From Plantago elongata (taxonomy: Eukaryota > Streptophyta > Magnoliopsida > Lamiales > Plantaginaceae), in NCBI GenBank assembly GCA_036897095.1, contig JAYMSP010001605.1:1-30428 (forward strand): a stretch of 30,428 bases of DNA. Reading direction: 5' to 3'. Every line of letters begins with the position of its first letter. Position 1 is the stretch's first letter. Position numbers and translations under genes: made by a program. Below, in pieces: positions 11,685 through 22,125 of this stretch. The notes under the pieces were generated by a model, which ran no database searches, had not been told where the DNA came from, and worked only from the letters and a program-made list of their open reading frames with translations.

Positions 11685-12161
11685 AGTACATCATTTTTAA
11701 GTTTTTAATCATAATATCTGACGTATTCGAGCGATAATTTTCTTTTTAGAATATATTTATTCAGATACAACTTAGTGTGAGGTTCACAAGAAAACTGAAC
11801 ATTTGGAATGCTTGCATCAAACATCATTCTCCTTTTGTGCTTGACTCAAAGCATAATTACCACTTTTCACATACATTTGATGTTGAAAAGGAAAAGTACC
11901 GTTATCACGTTAAATGTCATCAAGTGAAAGTAAAGTACCATTTATTTATCCATTTTACATTACAATCGAAGACACAACTAGATGAGTGTGCTCTACAGAA
12001 TGGCAGGCTTTGCTCAAACCACAAGCAAATACATATACACGAAATGTGCACTTTATACATGACTTGCAATACATTGAAAGATATTTAGTAACAACTAACA
12101 AATACAAATAACATTCAATTGTCAAGATCTTCACTGCAGCAAGAACACATAAGTTCTCCGG
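11685..12161. other. Spacer and likely FAO 3' UTR
   Basis: This lies between the Copia LTR and the stop codon of the oxidase gene. Its right part should be the oxidase 3' UTR (minus strand). An open plus-strand frame at 11777-12088 is not supported by homology or composition. Confidence 0.5.
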
Positions 12162-15100
12162 TTACATCACTCTCTCCCTGTCAAGAACTTCTAGAACTGA
12201 TTGCGCAATACAATATGCGATAGCCTGAACCGTGACCATTGGATTCACACCCAACGCAGTCGGAAATACACTTGTATCCGCCACAAACAGCTTCTCCACT
12301 TCCCATGTCTCCCCCTTCGGATTAACAGCAGACACCTTCGGATCCACCCCCATCCTACAGCTTCCCATCTGATGAGCTGAACATATAGGCGTTGACAGTT
12401 TCCTCAATGGCTTCGAACTCTCTTCTTTCACAAACCTTTCGAACTCATCAGCACTCACTTCCTTCACTCTCAACACCTTCCCTTGCCTATGATGTGTCCC
12501 AATTTCCTCAGCACCAGCAGCTGCCATTATCCTCAAAACCTTCTCAAGTCCTCTACACAAATTATCCTGATCAAAACTATCGATTTCATAAGTTATGTCG
12601 GTCGATGAATGGACAATTCCAGACCCTTTATCCCTCGCCAATGTGAAAGCATGTGCTGTTCTCGAAAACTTAAGCATCCTTTTTTTCATGTCGGCACCCG
12701 AAAGCCAAGGCATTGCCGCAGAGAACATTCCAGGATGCATAGCCGGGGTCTGCAATATTACGCCATATCCAGAACCTTTTGGATCCGACTTCGACATTGC
12801 TGTCAAAATACTCCCTTCGTAACTTCGCTTCTCTGGCACAGGCCAAGTACCAGTATCAGGGAAGTATCCCCATGCCAACACGACCGGATGGAGATGCAGG
12901 TTCCTGCCAATGTTTGGATTCTTTAAGCCACTGCGTTTTAACATTTCTGGGGTACAAATCGCACCACAAGCAGTGATAGTCACATTAGACTCTATAACAC
13001 CAACTTCCTTAATCCCCTGGTGTTCAAACTCGAATGACACTCCAACAGCCTTTCGTCTTCCCTTAGTTTTTTGTGTTATCACTTTAACGGCTTCACATTC
13101 TGTTAAAATCACACCATTCCCTGATTCAACCATATCCATTAACCATGTCTCTGCGGTGCCTTTTTTCCTACCATCCTTACAACCTAGGCAGCACCAGCCA
13201 CAGTCATGATCGGAAGGAGTGTTCTGTGGAACATTCTCAACATCGTACCCTAAATTCTCACACCCTTTTCGCAAAACTAGGTTGTTAAATCCTTCATGGT
13301 GGACTTCTGATTGTACCCCCATTTTTTGACACACCACATCCAGTGCATTCTCATAAGTTTTGCTGTCGAAAAGGTCTAGCTTGTGGCTTTCGCTCCATTC
13401 TTTCATGACGTGTGATGGAGTGCGAATTGAGGCTGACCAATTTATCGTGGATCCTCCACCAACTGTTGATCCTGCAAGCAACAGAACATCCATGCTATTA
13501 GTCCCTGATAGACCATTATTGAGGTACATTTGCTCCATTGCTTGGCCTTCTAGTAGTGAAAGGTTGCTTCTTGCCAAATAGCTTCCTTTTTCGATCACAA
13601 CCACTTTGTATCCAGCTTTTGCTAGCACTCCTGCCACAACTCCACCTCCTGAGCCTGACCCTAGTACAACAGCATCACATTTGATAATGAAGGGCGACGC
13701 TCGAGTTTTGGATGAATCAGGGGTGGAAACAGGAAATCCCAAGTTATGTAGCTTGGTGAGTGCAGTTTCCTTATATAGGTTCAGATTGATGATGCCTTTG
13801 TAAAGAGGTCCAAATAGCTCTTCTTTAGTGTCTGGAGCTTCTATCTCTCCGTCTGCCAAATTTCTTGTTATGTGGCCCGGATCTGGCCCGCAGTAACCTA
13901 TAGCTTTCCAGGATATGTTCTCATTTTTCTCATTCACCTGCAAATGCCATCCATTTTGACACTTTTAGCAAATTGTCTGGAAACCATAAATCTATGTAAC
14001 ACATTGACAATTTGTGACAGCTAAATTCTATATCCTGCACATGTTTAGGTCCATAGTATACAACTATACACCTGGTGGTCAATGTACATGTTCAAATGTC
14101 ATACCAACTTTGGAAACTGAGCATCAAGATCTCGAACAGGTATGCAGAGAGATTCAAGTGTACCAACTTAGCATGCAATTATTCGTGCTAATTCGACATG
14201 TTCATGAATGATGGTGACAGATAAAAAAAAAAAAGTCCCGGGACAGAAACTTAATAGCTCATCTTTAACCAGCTACCAGTGGTCCAAAAATTAAAAGTTT
14301 CTGTTTTAAGAATGGGCTCCAACCCCCCCTGATCAGTTAGGTGAACCTCAATCTCAGGATGCAAATAGATGGCTGCGAACCTAATAACAGCTAACGGGCC
14401 ACGCCAGGACGAATTACCATGCGAACTGTTATATATATTATTCCTCAGATTCTTTTAGGTAAAAACAAATTTCCAGGCCCTGCTTCAAAGTTCAATCTAT
14501 TTCTATCAACTTCATTGGCATGACTCATGAGTCACATGAATTAGCTTCCGACTGTCAGTGACTGAATTAATTTCCTTCTCTTTCCTTTTCTTTCTTCTCC
14601 TGATTTAGAATATGCCACGAGTACTTGGCTTTGAGAAGCATCAATGTCTAAATATAAAAATATACATATCTTCCATGGATATAAACTATTAAGGTTCTGC
14701 AAGTTGATTTATAGCTTCATGGAAATTATCCATACTCTTAGTTAGTTATGAACTTGACAAATGACAGATGTATTGCAACTTCATGATTGAAATTAAAGCT
14801 CTGCAAGTTGATTTAGCTTCCATGGATATGCATGTATTTAATGGACAAGAACATCCAACTGACTAACACAAGCTGAAGGTATAGAATATTTTGGGCACGA
14901 CTCAACTGTGTTAAATTCAATTTAGCAATACACTGTTTCACGTCGTAACATTAGGAAAAATCACATTACACTTCCAAGTACTCCGCCTCGTTTAACAGCA
15001 CTATCACGTATCAACACTTATGAAAGTTGTTACACATTCTAAAGCTATGAGTGCTAAAAATCTAATTATTTTTAGGGATTATGACTATTTGCATGTACAA

Positions 15101-17012
15101 CTAACTAACCAACCATCTTAAATGTTCACGTCATGTCTAGAGATTACTAAGTAGTCCATACATATCCTTATCTAATGATGATTCTGTCTTAATTTTGAAA
15201 ATAGATTAAAACATCATCCTATCCTATAATTGAAAATGGTCCAGTGTCAGCTCACATACATTCTCTTTAATGTTAGATAGGAAGATTATTGTGACAAAGA
15301 TAATGAAGTCAATGTACTTAAAATTTACGTAGCCTTTATCTTTGAACTATGCAAATTAACTCCACTATGTTCTAGGACTGACTTATTACAAGTTACCAGT
15401 AAAGTAACTGACTTACTGTTATCCCAAGGTTACTACAATAAATATCCTCTTATCTGTACCACATAATTTATTTCCCTTTCCATTCATATGACAACTTCAC
15501 GTTTACTCTACCCCACTTCTATAACATGATGTAGTAGTTCACGGTGGTTTAAAACTTAAAAATACCGATGTATTGGATGAAGCTGTAGTGATTTAGGCTG
15601 TGTTATGTAAAATTAACTGAAAAGATAGTTGGTAGCTGGTTAATTAGTTAGTAGATAATTATAGCTGGTTAGGTAGTTTTTTTTAACTCGATTAACTTTT
15701 CAAACAAACTAGCTTGAGAAGCTGCAAGTTCACGTAATAAATTTTATTTAAAAAATTTTATAAAGTTAAAAAATTAGTGGTAAACGGAATTTTATATTAT
15801 ATTGTGTTAAATGTCATTTCATGTGTATTATATGTTGATGTAGTGATTCATGTGCTTTAAATGTCATCATACCATGTATGATACACTCAAGTACTACACA
15901 CAATAGTTACTCCCTTCAAATGGTGACTTTTTCCGGCCACTAATTTTTAGGTTACCTTTCATAATACTACACATTTCCAAAAATCCGCGCATAACTAAAA
16001 AAAATATAAGTAATTTAACGAAACGAATCAGAGGAGTATAATAAAGGTAGAAAAATATATATACCTGAGTAAAAAATTTGATATGAGTGAACATCTTGAG
16101 AGATGAGTAGAGATTTCTCAAGAGATTGAAGCAACTATCAGCCCAAGAATGGAGAACTTGTTCTCTTGTCTTCAAATCGAGCTGCGAAAATCGGATGAAA
16201 TATGGAAAATGAGGTGATAAGCTTTTCTTGCCACAGAGTATGAAGGTCCCCATTGATGTTGAGAGCAAGCTCAGTGCCAGCAGGCACAAACCCATCTTTG
16301 GATGTTGCACTTCTGGTAAACTTACTGCTAGCTGCTCATAAATTGCCAGAATTAAAAGAAAGGAAAAAAAAACTTTATTAGTAAATTTACCTATAATTAA
16401 GTTTTCTGAATATTGTTTTACAACTGTTATAAATCATTTGCATTTATTACAATCTTCAGCTTAAAATCATGCAGGGGTCTTTATTCATCTATTTTACTTT
16501 TAATTTAATTGTGTAAAGTCCACCAAGAACGCTAATAATATATTTCTTCATGATATGGTCGGATAATAAGTAAGTTGAAAGTGTAACCAAGAGTTACATG
16601 AATTAAGACCGTCGAAGGAAAATCAATGTTAAAAGATTAAAAAAATCATGTTGAATCGAGATCAACTTTTGTTAAATAGCGAGGTGTCACGGACTTACGG
16701 TTTGAAACATCAATAAATATGACTGCTCTCGATGCTATGTTGTAATTTTATTACAGAAAACCGTTTTATTTCTTTTTCAGTAAAAAGCTTAGTGCAATTA
16801 AAGTAAAAAGCAAGTAAGATGTTGTGAAGTCTTACATTGGATACAGTTCCGGCCATGGAAGCAGATGTCCGTAAATACTCGACCACAGAATCATCAAGAT
16901 CATTGTCAGGAGAAACCGGTACAGACGGTAAGAAAGTGTCGCACACGGCCGTAAGCGCTTCGATTTGGCCGGAGGACATACTCCCTGGCTTCACAACATT
17001 CTTCTCCCCCAT
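12162..17012 (-). CDS. FAO4A: Long-chain fatty-alcohol oxidase (GMC oxidoreductase), three exons
   Basis: Minus-strand exons are 17012-16836, 16331-16065 and 13937-12162. All junctions are phase 0 and give 739 residues, the usual FAO length (about 725-750). The enzyme oxidises long-chain alcohols to aldehydes with O2 (EC 1.1.3.20), using FAD, and is membrane-associated. Exon 1 holds QIEALTAVCDTFLPS. Exon 2 holds a hydrophobic stretch (LCLLALSLLSTSMGTFILCG) and FFTQVNEKNENISWKAIGY across intron 2. Exon 3 holds the FAD-binding motif GSGSGGG (about residues 241-247) with the acidic IEKG end, a CX2C pair (GWCCLGC), the GMC-like segment GRNLHLHPV, and the C-terminal SAHQMGSCRMG (His about 670) and GVNPMVTVQA (Asn about 713) with the likely catalytic His-Asn pair. 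No stop or frameshift is seen, so it looks functional. The paralogue name FAO4A comes from neighbour order and is less sure than the family. Confidence 0.92.
13938..16064 (-). other. Large intron 2 of the FAO gene
   Basis: A 2.1-kb AT-rich intron with donor GTATAT and acceptor TTTGCAG. It contains a small dispersed duplication of TCTGCAAGTTGATTTA (about 14696-14713 and 14801-14816), a poly-A run at 14222, and no recognisable gene or intact element. Confidence 0.7.
16332..16334 (-). promoter_or_regulatory. Tandem GAGCAG acceptor of FAO intron 1
   Basis: The intron ends TTTATGAGCAG on the minus strand, so two AG acceptors lie three bases apart (NAGNAG type). Use of the first adds one Gln (N-QLAVSLPE); use of the second gives N-LAVSLPE. 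CAG is the stronger consensus. Both keep the frame. Confidence 0.6.
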
Positions 17013-17090
17013 GCTGTAACCAAATTCAGAATGTGGTGTAAGAAATCAAAGAGTTTTGTTGGTGTTGTAAAACTTTGAGCTGGTGTGGTG

Positions 17091-17100
17091 TAATATATAG
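17091..17100 (-). promoter_or_regulatory. Probable TATA box of the FAO gene
   Basis: The reverse strand reads CTATATATTA about 80 bases upstream of the FAO start codon, a plausible distance with a leader of about 50 bases. There is no experimental support. Confidence 0.45.
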
Positions 17101-18859
17101 TAGTATGTGTGAATTGTGATGATTTTTAAATGGGTGCACCTGCCTAGTCTTAAATACGGCATTTAAGAGGTTGCTAAATGAGCTACATGGTTCTATGGTT
17201 GTAGTTTTGGGTTTTTACTCGACTTGGTGTACTTTGTCCTTCTGCTCTTTACTCACTAAAACTACGACGTGTCACCTAACTGGCCAGTACTACTATTTGA
17301 GAATCATTGCCTGGACCGATCGAATTTATTAGCGATGATGTCCAGTTAAATTGAGTTGAACCTTATTTCGGCTCGATACAAGATACGTCACAAGACTAGA
17401 TTGAATTTGATAGAAAAATGAAGTTCGAGTCCAATAGGGGGATTTTGGCTTGGTACGTGGAAAAATCACAGGATGAAGTCACTCTACTAGTCCTTGTGAA
17501 CTACTGCTACTGCTGCGGGAAACTCTATCTTCGGGGTTATAAAACATTAAAGTGGGAATTTATAGACAATGCTCAATTGGTAAAATATTTCACCTTCAGT
17601 TAATAGGTCGGGAGTTCGTGTTGAAGAGTTCCTGTTGTACAAAACTGATATATAATGAGATAGTCTTTTACCTTTTAGCAAGGTGAATGTAAATCTTATA
17701 TACAGCATTATAATATGAGTTTATTTGAGCTAATCATCAAAAAAAGTAAAAGAAATTGATAACTTTCACGGGACAAAGGGTCACGATAAGTAATAGATCA
17801 GGATACTCATAAATATTATTCTAAATAAACTCGAGGTAGTTATTAAAAAAAAAAAAGAGTCTAGCCAACCATTTATCTTTTATCTCGAAAGGTAACCAGG
17901 TAAATTCAAGAACCATTATTATAATAACCAGGTTGAATTAAGGCAATCAATGGCGCCTATAGTTTTGTTGATACTTTGTTTTTTTTTCAAAATACATATA
18001 TTAAAGTTTAACAGTTATTATCCTCGTCTATAATTGGGATTTAGATATAGGGGAGGGCAAGCCATAGGTTCCCATCGCCTATGTAATGGTGACTGGTGAG
18101 ACTCGAGATACTAAGAAAGTGACAAAATCCCTAATAAATTATATGGGGTCGTGTATCATCCACACATTATACTAATTGGAACGTATACGAGTGATTATGC
18201 CTCTGAGATATAACACATCAAGGGAGATCTGCTACTAAGGCAGGGAAAGATAATTTACCCAAATCATGGCAAAACTTGAACTCAGAAAATTAAGCTGCGT
18301 ATATAGGTAGCATTAGCAAGCTAAGAGTTGAGTTCAAAATGGCGTACCTGTGAAAGAGTGTAAACACAATATTGCTGAAAAATTATCGATTCATTCCATC
18401 AAGAATCGCACGTATTTATGAAGAAGGAGGTGGCTAGCTAGCTTGTAGTAATATAGTTTTGGAGATTTAAAAGGCGAGCTTTCTGTTTAATTTTACTAGT
18501 AATAATAGTAATATAGTTTTGGTGGATGGTAGCAGGTCTCTATCAAAAATCAAATTAAATCTACCCAAAATGGTTGCTAGTTAATGCGTAGTAATTTTAA
18601 AGTCCTCAGATTTTACAGGTCCGTCTACCCTTTAATTAATTAATTATCTCCCTTTTTCTTTCTTTCTCTCCAGTAAAACTAATACTGACTTGTGACGATG
18701 CCGCAGTATCTTAAACATAAATGTGTGAGTAATGTTGATCGAATATATAACCATGCAAGTTGAAAAAATATAAAAAACACGATGTCATTAATACAATGCC
18801 ATAATATTAAGTTTTGGTGAAAATAAAAAGTCGACAACGTACAAAAATAGATTCTTGAA
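17101..18859. other. FAO upstream region and intergenic DNA
   Basis: AT-rich, with no supported gene. It contains a SINE-like unit (17566-17752) and a 16-base exact direct repeat AGTAATATAGTTTTGG at 18447-18462 and 18507-18522. The rest shows nothing recognisable. Confidence 0.5.
17566..17752 (+). mobile_element. tRNA-derived SINE-like element
   Basis: GCTCAATTGGTAAAA at 17571 resembles a tRNA-type A box. GGTCGGGAGTTCGTGTTG at about 17606-17623 resembles a B box (GGTTCGANNC type) with normal spacing. The unit ends in an A-rich tail (TCAAAAAAAGTAAAAG). Plant SINEs derived from tRNAs have this plan. The exact 5' end is uncertain and no clear target duplication was found. Confidence 0.6.
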
Positions 18860-19740
18860 AGTGGTTTAGAGGTTACACAAAACCACCTTATACACTACAT
18901 TTGTTGTAGTGTCAGTGGAATTGCCTTCTTCATCTAAAACCAACACAATCAACCCTTCTTGCTGGTGACTCTGAACAATGCAACATAAAGTTGCCAATGG
19001 CTGAATACTGACCTAGGAAGGTAAATACCGACTTGAGCTAGAGATTGGTCTTGACTCTATTTGATAGCTATGGTGTAGCAAACATATATGGAAACTGTCT
19101 CCTCTGGAACCTGACTGGAAATTTGGTGAGGTCGAAGGGTGTAAGTAGCATATGTTCTATCAAAACATTTTTGCCGGTGTTCTTACCAGCTATCATACTG
19201 GTCTGTATGACTTTGGTCCTAAATGTAAGTCACGTCCAGTCTGGTACAATTACATAATTCAGTTGTCTGGTCTATATTCTTCAACAACATGATGGGACAC
19301 CCAACCTTAAGGTGAATACAGTGGTTCGGGATGACAGATGCCCTGCTGGTGTTAAGGAACAAAGTGGAATACACATCCTCGCGGTTGACTATGCAATCTT
19401 CATTCAGACATATGCTATCGGAACTCAAGTACTCATGAGTGTCACCGGGCAACATCGACATGACATAGTAACTGATCTTATCAACAATATCATTGATCAG
19501 AGCTAATATGTCATGGTCCTGAAAATAACAACCATCGACAATATGATCAAGGAGGAAGGGGTAGGTGCTACTAACCATTACGGAAATGGGAACGGTTGCA
19601 TCACGTATGAGTATATTATTGGGGAGCTTGAATTCAACCTCAACATTATTTTGTACACCAACGTCTCCATTCCAACACGCAACAATCAATCGACAAACAT
19701 GATAATGCTGTGTAAATTAATCCAAATTGTATTGTAGTAC
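18860..19740 (-). pseudogene. Decayed Helitron Rep/helicase (PIF1-like), C-terminal part
   Basis: On the minus strand, 19689-19219 remains open and reads a PIF1-type Helitron helicase: KLPNNILIRDATVPISVMV, YPFLLDHI, YFQDHDILALINDIVDKIS, YLSSDSICLNED, FLNTSRASVIPNHCIHLKVG, CPIMLLKNIDQTTELCNCTR. Upstream, FVD-stop-LLRVG corresponds to the usual F-A-D-W-L-L motif. Downstream, after frameshifts and stops, KFPVRFQRRQFP, QVGIYLPRSVFSH and QLYVALFRVTSKKG can still be read, the normal end of the protein. The Rep nuclease part and Helitron ends were not found. It is clearly non-functional. Confidence 0.85.
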
Positions 19741-20640
19741 TCTAAAGTTCAAAACTTGTAAAAGAGGGTCTTGAATATTGCATATATAGCCACCCGAGTT
19801 AGGTGATCATATCGTGTCCCATGTTGCCTCGCACGTTCCCTCAAATTAATCAAGTTCAATATATATATTTGTATTGAAATATTTCTATAATCATTAGGTA
19901 CCACAGTATATATTAGTGTTTGCATATGTTGACAAAACTAACGGTGACTGAAATTCGGATATGTAATTGAAAGCGGATTACTCATAACCTAAAGTAGTAA
20001 AAGTTTATGATTCATAATGTAATTGATTTGAATCAACATATTTAATAAATTAAATGATAAGTTAATTAATATAAATAAGTCTCCTCAAATGGTGTTTAAA
20101 TAATTTTATTAACAGATGATTTTATATATCGTTATGAAAATTATTTATCTTATTTAAAAAATAAAATTAGTTTGAGACTGCTTCCCTTACTGGATCAATG
20201 TCATAACTATGGAGAAACGGACTATCCAGTTATTCCAAAATTAAAGGTCCAACTAGAGTAGGATGACTATCGTGGGCTAGGCAAACATGGACCGGTCATA
20301 ATTTGCATGGAGGGAACGTCCAATTTACTTTCAGTACAAATTCAAGATTGTCAACGGAATATAGAATTGTAATTGAATTGTTTGAATTTAAATTGAACTT
20401 TTATATAATATATTTATACAAAAATGCAGTTGAGTTGAATTGGATATTCACGGCTTAACCTTTTCTTTTTTGAAAAGGAAGGAAAAAAGCATACGAAAAA
20501 TCTATTCGCTTAATTTTTCTTTAATATGTACTATATGAATTTTATGTGTTACACAATATATCAATTTTATGAGTTACATATTATATCGATTTTATGCGAT
20601 ACACAATATATCTATACATTTATACTAGTATTTATAATTT
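19741..20640. other. AT-rich intergenic DNA
   Basis: No gene is supported. It contains short A/T-rich stretches and the 25-bp tandem repeat at 20537-20612. Part of it may belong to the Helitron remnant or to the Copia relic, but no diagnostic sequence is left. Confidence 0.45.
20537..20612 (+). repeat. Three imperfect tandem 25-26 bp units
   Basis: Units at 20537-20562, 20563-20587 and 20588-20612 all follow the pattern (g)aattttatg-n-gttacacaatatatc with a few substitutions. Confidence 0.75.
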
Positions 20641-20800
20641 TGAAGAGTTAGACCCCTATTTCGTTATTGTTTGCATAAGATAGGCGAGTGTGGGCTAAAA
20701 CGAAGCATGGGAAGTATTCTATTGCGAGTGCGCACCATTTGGCTTGAGGCATCGAACACACAACTCAACAAAATCGAGTAGGCAGCACAAGTGGATCAAT
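20641..20800 (-). other. Left flank of the LINE, probably part of the split host element
   Basis: Removing the LINE joins this stretch to the Copia gag relic at 28208. No conserved gag motif can be read here, so its assignment is by position only. It contains the left target duplication at 20792-20800. Confidence 0.4.
20792..20800. repeat. LINE target-site duplication, left copy
   Basis: TGGATCAAT is identical to 28199-28207 and directly abuts the short A tail of the LINE (TTTTAG on the plus strand). Confidence 0.85.
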
Positions 20801-20847
20801 TTTTAGAAGGAGAAAAATTTATTGATCACAACATGAACACCAGTAGT

Positions 20848-20855
20848 GTTCTAAT
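20848..20855. repeat. hAT target-site duplication, left copy
   Basis: GTTCTAAT matches ATTCTAAT at 21659-21666 in seven of eight positions and abuts the terminal inverted repeat. Confidence 0.75.
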
Positions 20856-21658
20856 TAGGGCTGCTCATTTTATTCGTATCCGCAAATCCGGTCCGTTATC
20901 CGCGCAAAAGGACGGATACGGATCAATCCGTTAAAAAACGGATCGGATCGCGGATGGGATATTCCTTCATACGTTTTGAACGGATAAAACGGATAAATCT
21001 GCCGGATATCCGCGAATATCCGTTTATCCGTTAGACCAGGGGTTTTTGTTATTTTACCATTTAACCTAACTAAAATCTACCTTCCTCAGTTTAGGGAAAA
21101 AGATTCTAAGCTGCGTATTTTCAAAATCTTTGTCTTCTTTGGATTTTGGCAACACATCCTTCTTTTCTTTTGCATCCACTTTCTGGCTGGCCAATTGCTT
21201 AGCAAGCTCAGTATCTTCATCCCACTCACGCTTCAAGCGAGAAAGATGATCTTCTCTTGCCTTTTCCAGCTTAAGACGTCTTCTCCATTCCGCTCCGCCT
21301 CCGTCCGTCACTCCGTCTTCTTCATTTCTCTTCCACCGTGCTTCTGATGGCTTCCAATTCAGGGTCAGCCATCTTTTTCTGAAGCTTCGAATCCAAGTGC
21401 AGGCGTGGGGGTGTGGGGAAGAAGATGTGATTTGGGGATTTTATCTTTCTTCTTCTTCTTTTTCTCTCTTTTTCTTTTTTTTAAAAAATTTACCGGATAC
21501 GGATATCCGCCGGATTTATCCGTTATCCGGAGGATTTATCCGTATCCAATTCGCTCGGAACTGATTGGATAACGGATGGACTATTTTTTCATCCGTTTGA
21601 CCGGATATCCGGTCAAACAGATGCGGATTGATCCGTATCCGTCCATTGAGCAGCCCTA
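20856..21658. mobile_element. Non-autonomous hAT-like element (803 bp) with captured reading frame
   Basis: Terminal inverted repeats TAGGGCTGCTCA (20856-20867) and TGAGCAGCCCTA (21647-21658) are perfect over 12 bases. An 8-bp duplication with one mismatch flanks it, as expected for hAT. About 190 bases at each end are packed with short motifs in both orientations (CGGATA, ATCCGTT, GGATATCCG), resembling transposase-binding subterminal repeats. The centre, 21061-21420, carries minus-strand gene-like sequence and no transposase. It sits in the LINE 3' UTR, so it is younger than the LINE. Confidence 0.85.
21066..21378 (-). pseudogene. Gene-like fragment inside the hAT element
   Basis: On the minus strand an ATG at about 21372 opens MADPELEAIRSTVEEK and stops; the first ten residues equal the N-terminus of the plant PDCD5 family as I remember it. 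A different frame, open from at least 21354 to 21066, encodes a charged helical segment: EWRRRLKLEKAREDHLSRLK, then REWDEDTELAKQLASQKVD, ending KLRKVDFS and stop. I do not recognise this part. Composition (Lys/Glu-rich, good codons) is unlike the flanking subterminal repeats and suggests captured host exons. No start codon of ATG type is in the long frame, so it is probably not a functional gene. Confidence 0.5.
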
Positions 21659-21666
21659 ATTCTAAT
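21659..21666. repeat. hAT target-site duplication, right copy
   Basis: ATTCTAAT; partner of 20848-20855 with one mismatch. Confidence 0.75.
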
Positions 21667-22125
21667 ACAGAAGTACTCCAACATATCCACTTCTCAAGCA
21701 ACAACAGGACCTGAGAAGCACCACAAACAATCTCACAAAAATACTCCATGTTAAACAAACAACATCCTATCGTAATGGAGGACCAAAAACCCGGCTCAAG
21801 TCCAGGAAACGTCAGAAAAAGGCCAACCAAAGAGTCGAGGTAAAGTCAGCCCCCCTCGTCGTCTAGCATGTCTCGAATATGCAGATTCGAGCCAAGAGTT
21901 AGAGGGAGAAAACTGACCCAAAATGGGGAGATCCAGATAGAAGAAAGAAAAGATCGATGATGTCCCTTAAGGCAACCGACTGATCAGTCAAAGTTTCAAC
22001 CAACAGAACATGAATCCCCAACTAATTAAATCTGAAAAAGAAAGACTGACTCAAACCAAAACCTCTAAAGGAAAACGATTCCAGTCCCCAATGTTTGCAA
22101 AAGGTCTGATCAGATTCCAACTCTA
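21667..22125 (-). other. LINE 3' untranslated region (main part)
   Basis: It follows the ORF2 stop at 22126-22128 and continues, across the hAT insertion, to the LINE end at 20801. It holds no supported coding sequence. Confidence 0.7.

Noticed and set aside
11777..12088. 103-codon plus-strand open frame
   Set aside because: It has no ATG start at its beginning and no homology that I recognise, and it partly overlaps the likely oxidase 3' UTR.
12392..13803. Several plus-strand open frames antisense to the oxidase
   Set aside because: They are shadows of the strong minus-strand FAO exon 3.
17418..17603. 61-codon open frame
   Set aside because: It runs into the SINE-like unit and has no family features.
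17571..17623. tRNA gene
   Set aside because: A- and B-box-like motifs are present, but I see no complete cloverleaf or acceptor stem, and an A-rich tail follows, so a SINE fits better.
19045..19737. Plus-strand open frames over the Helitron relic
   Set aside because: The minus strand carries clear helicase motifs; these are shadows.
21516..21830. 104-codon minus-strand open frame spanning the hAT end and LINE 3' UTR
   Set aside because: It crosses the hAT insertion boundary, so it is a chance fusion of two elements.
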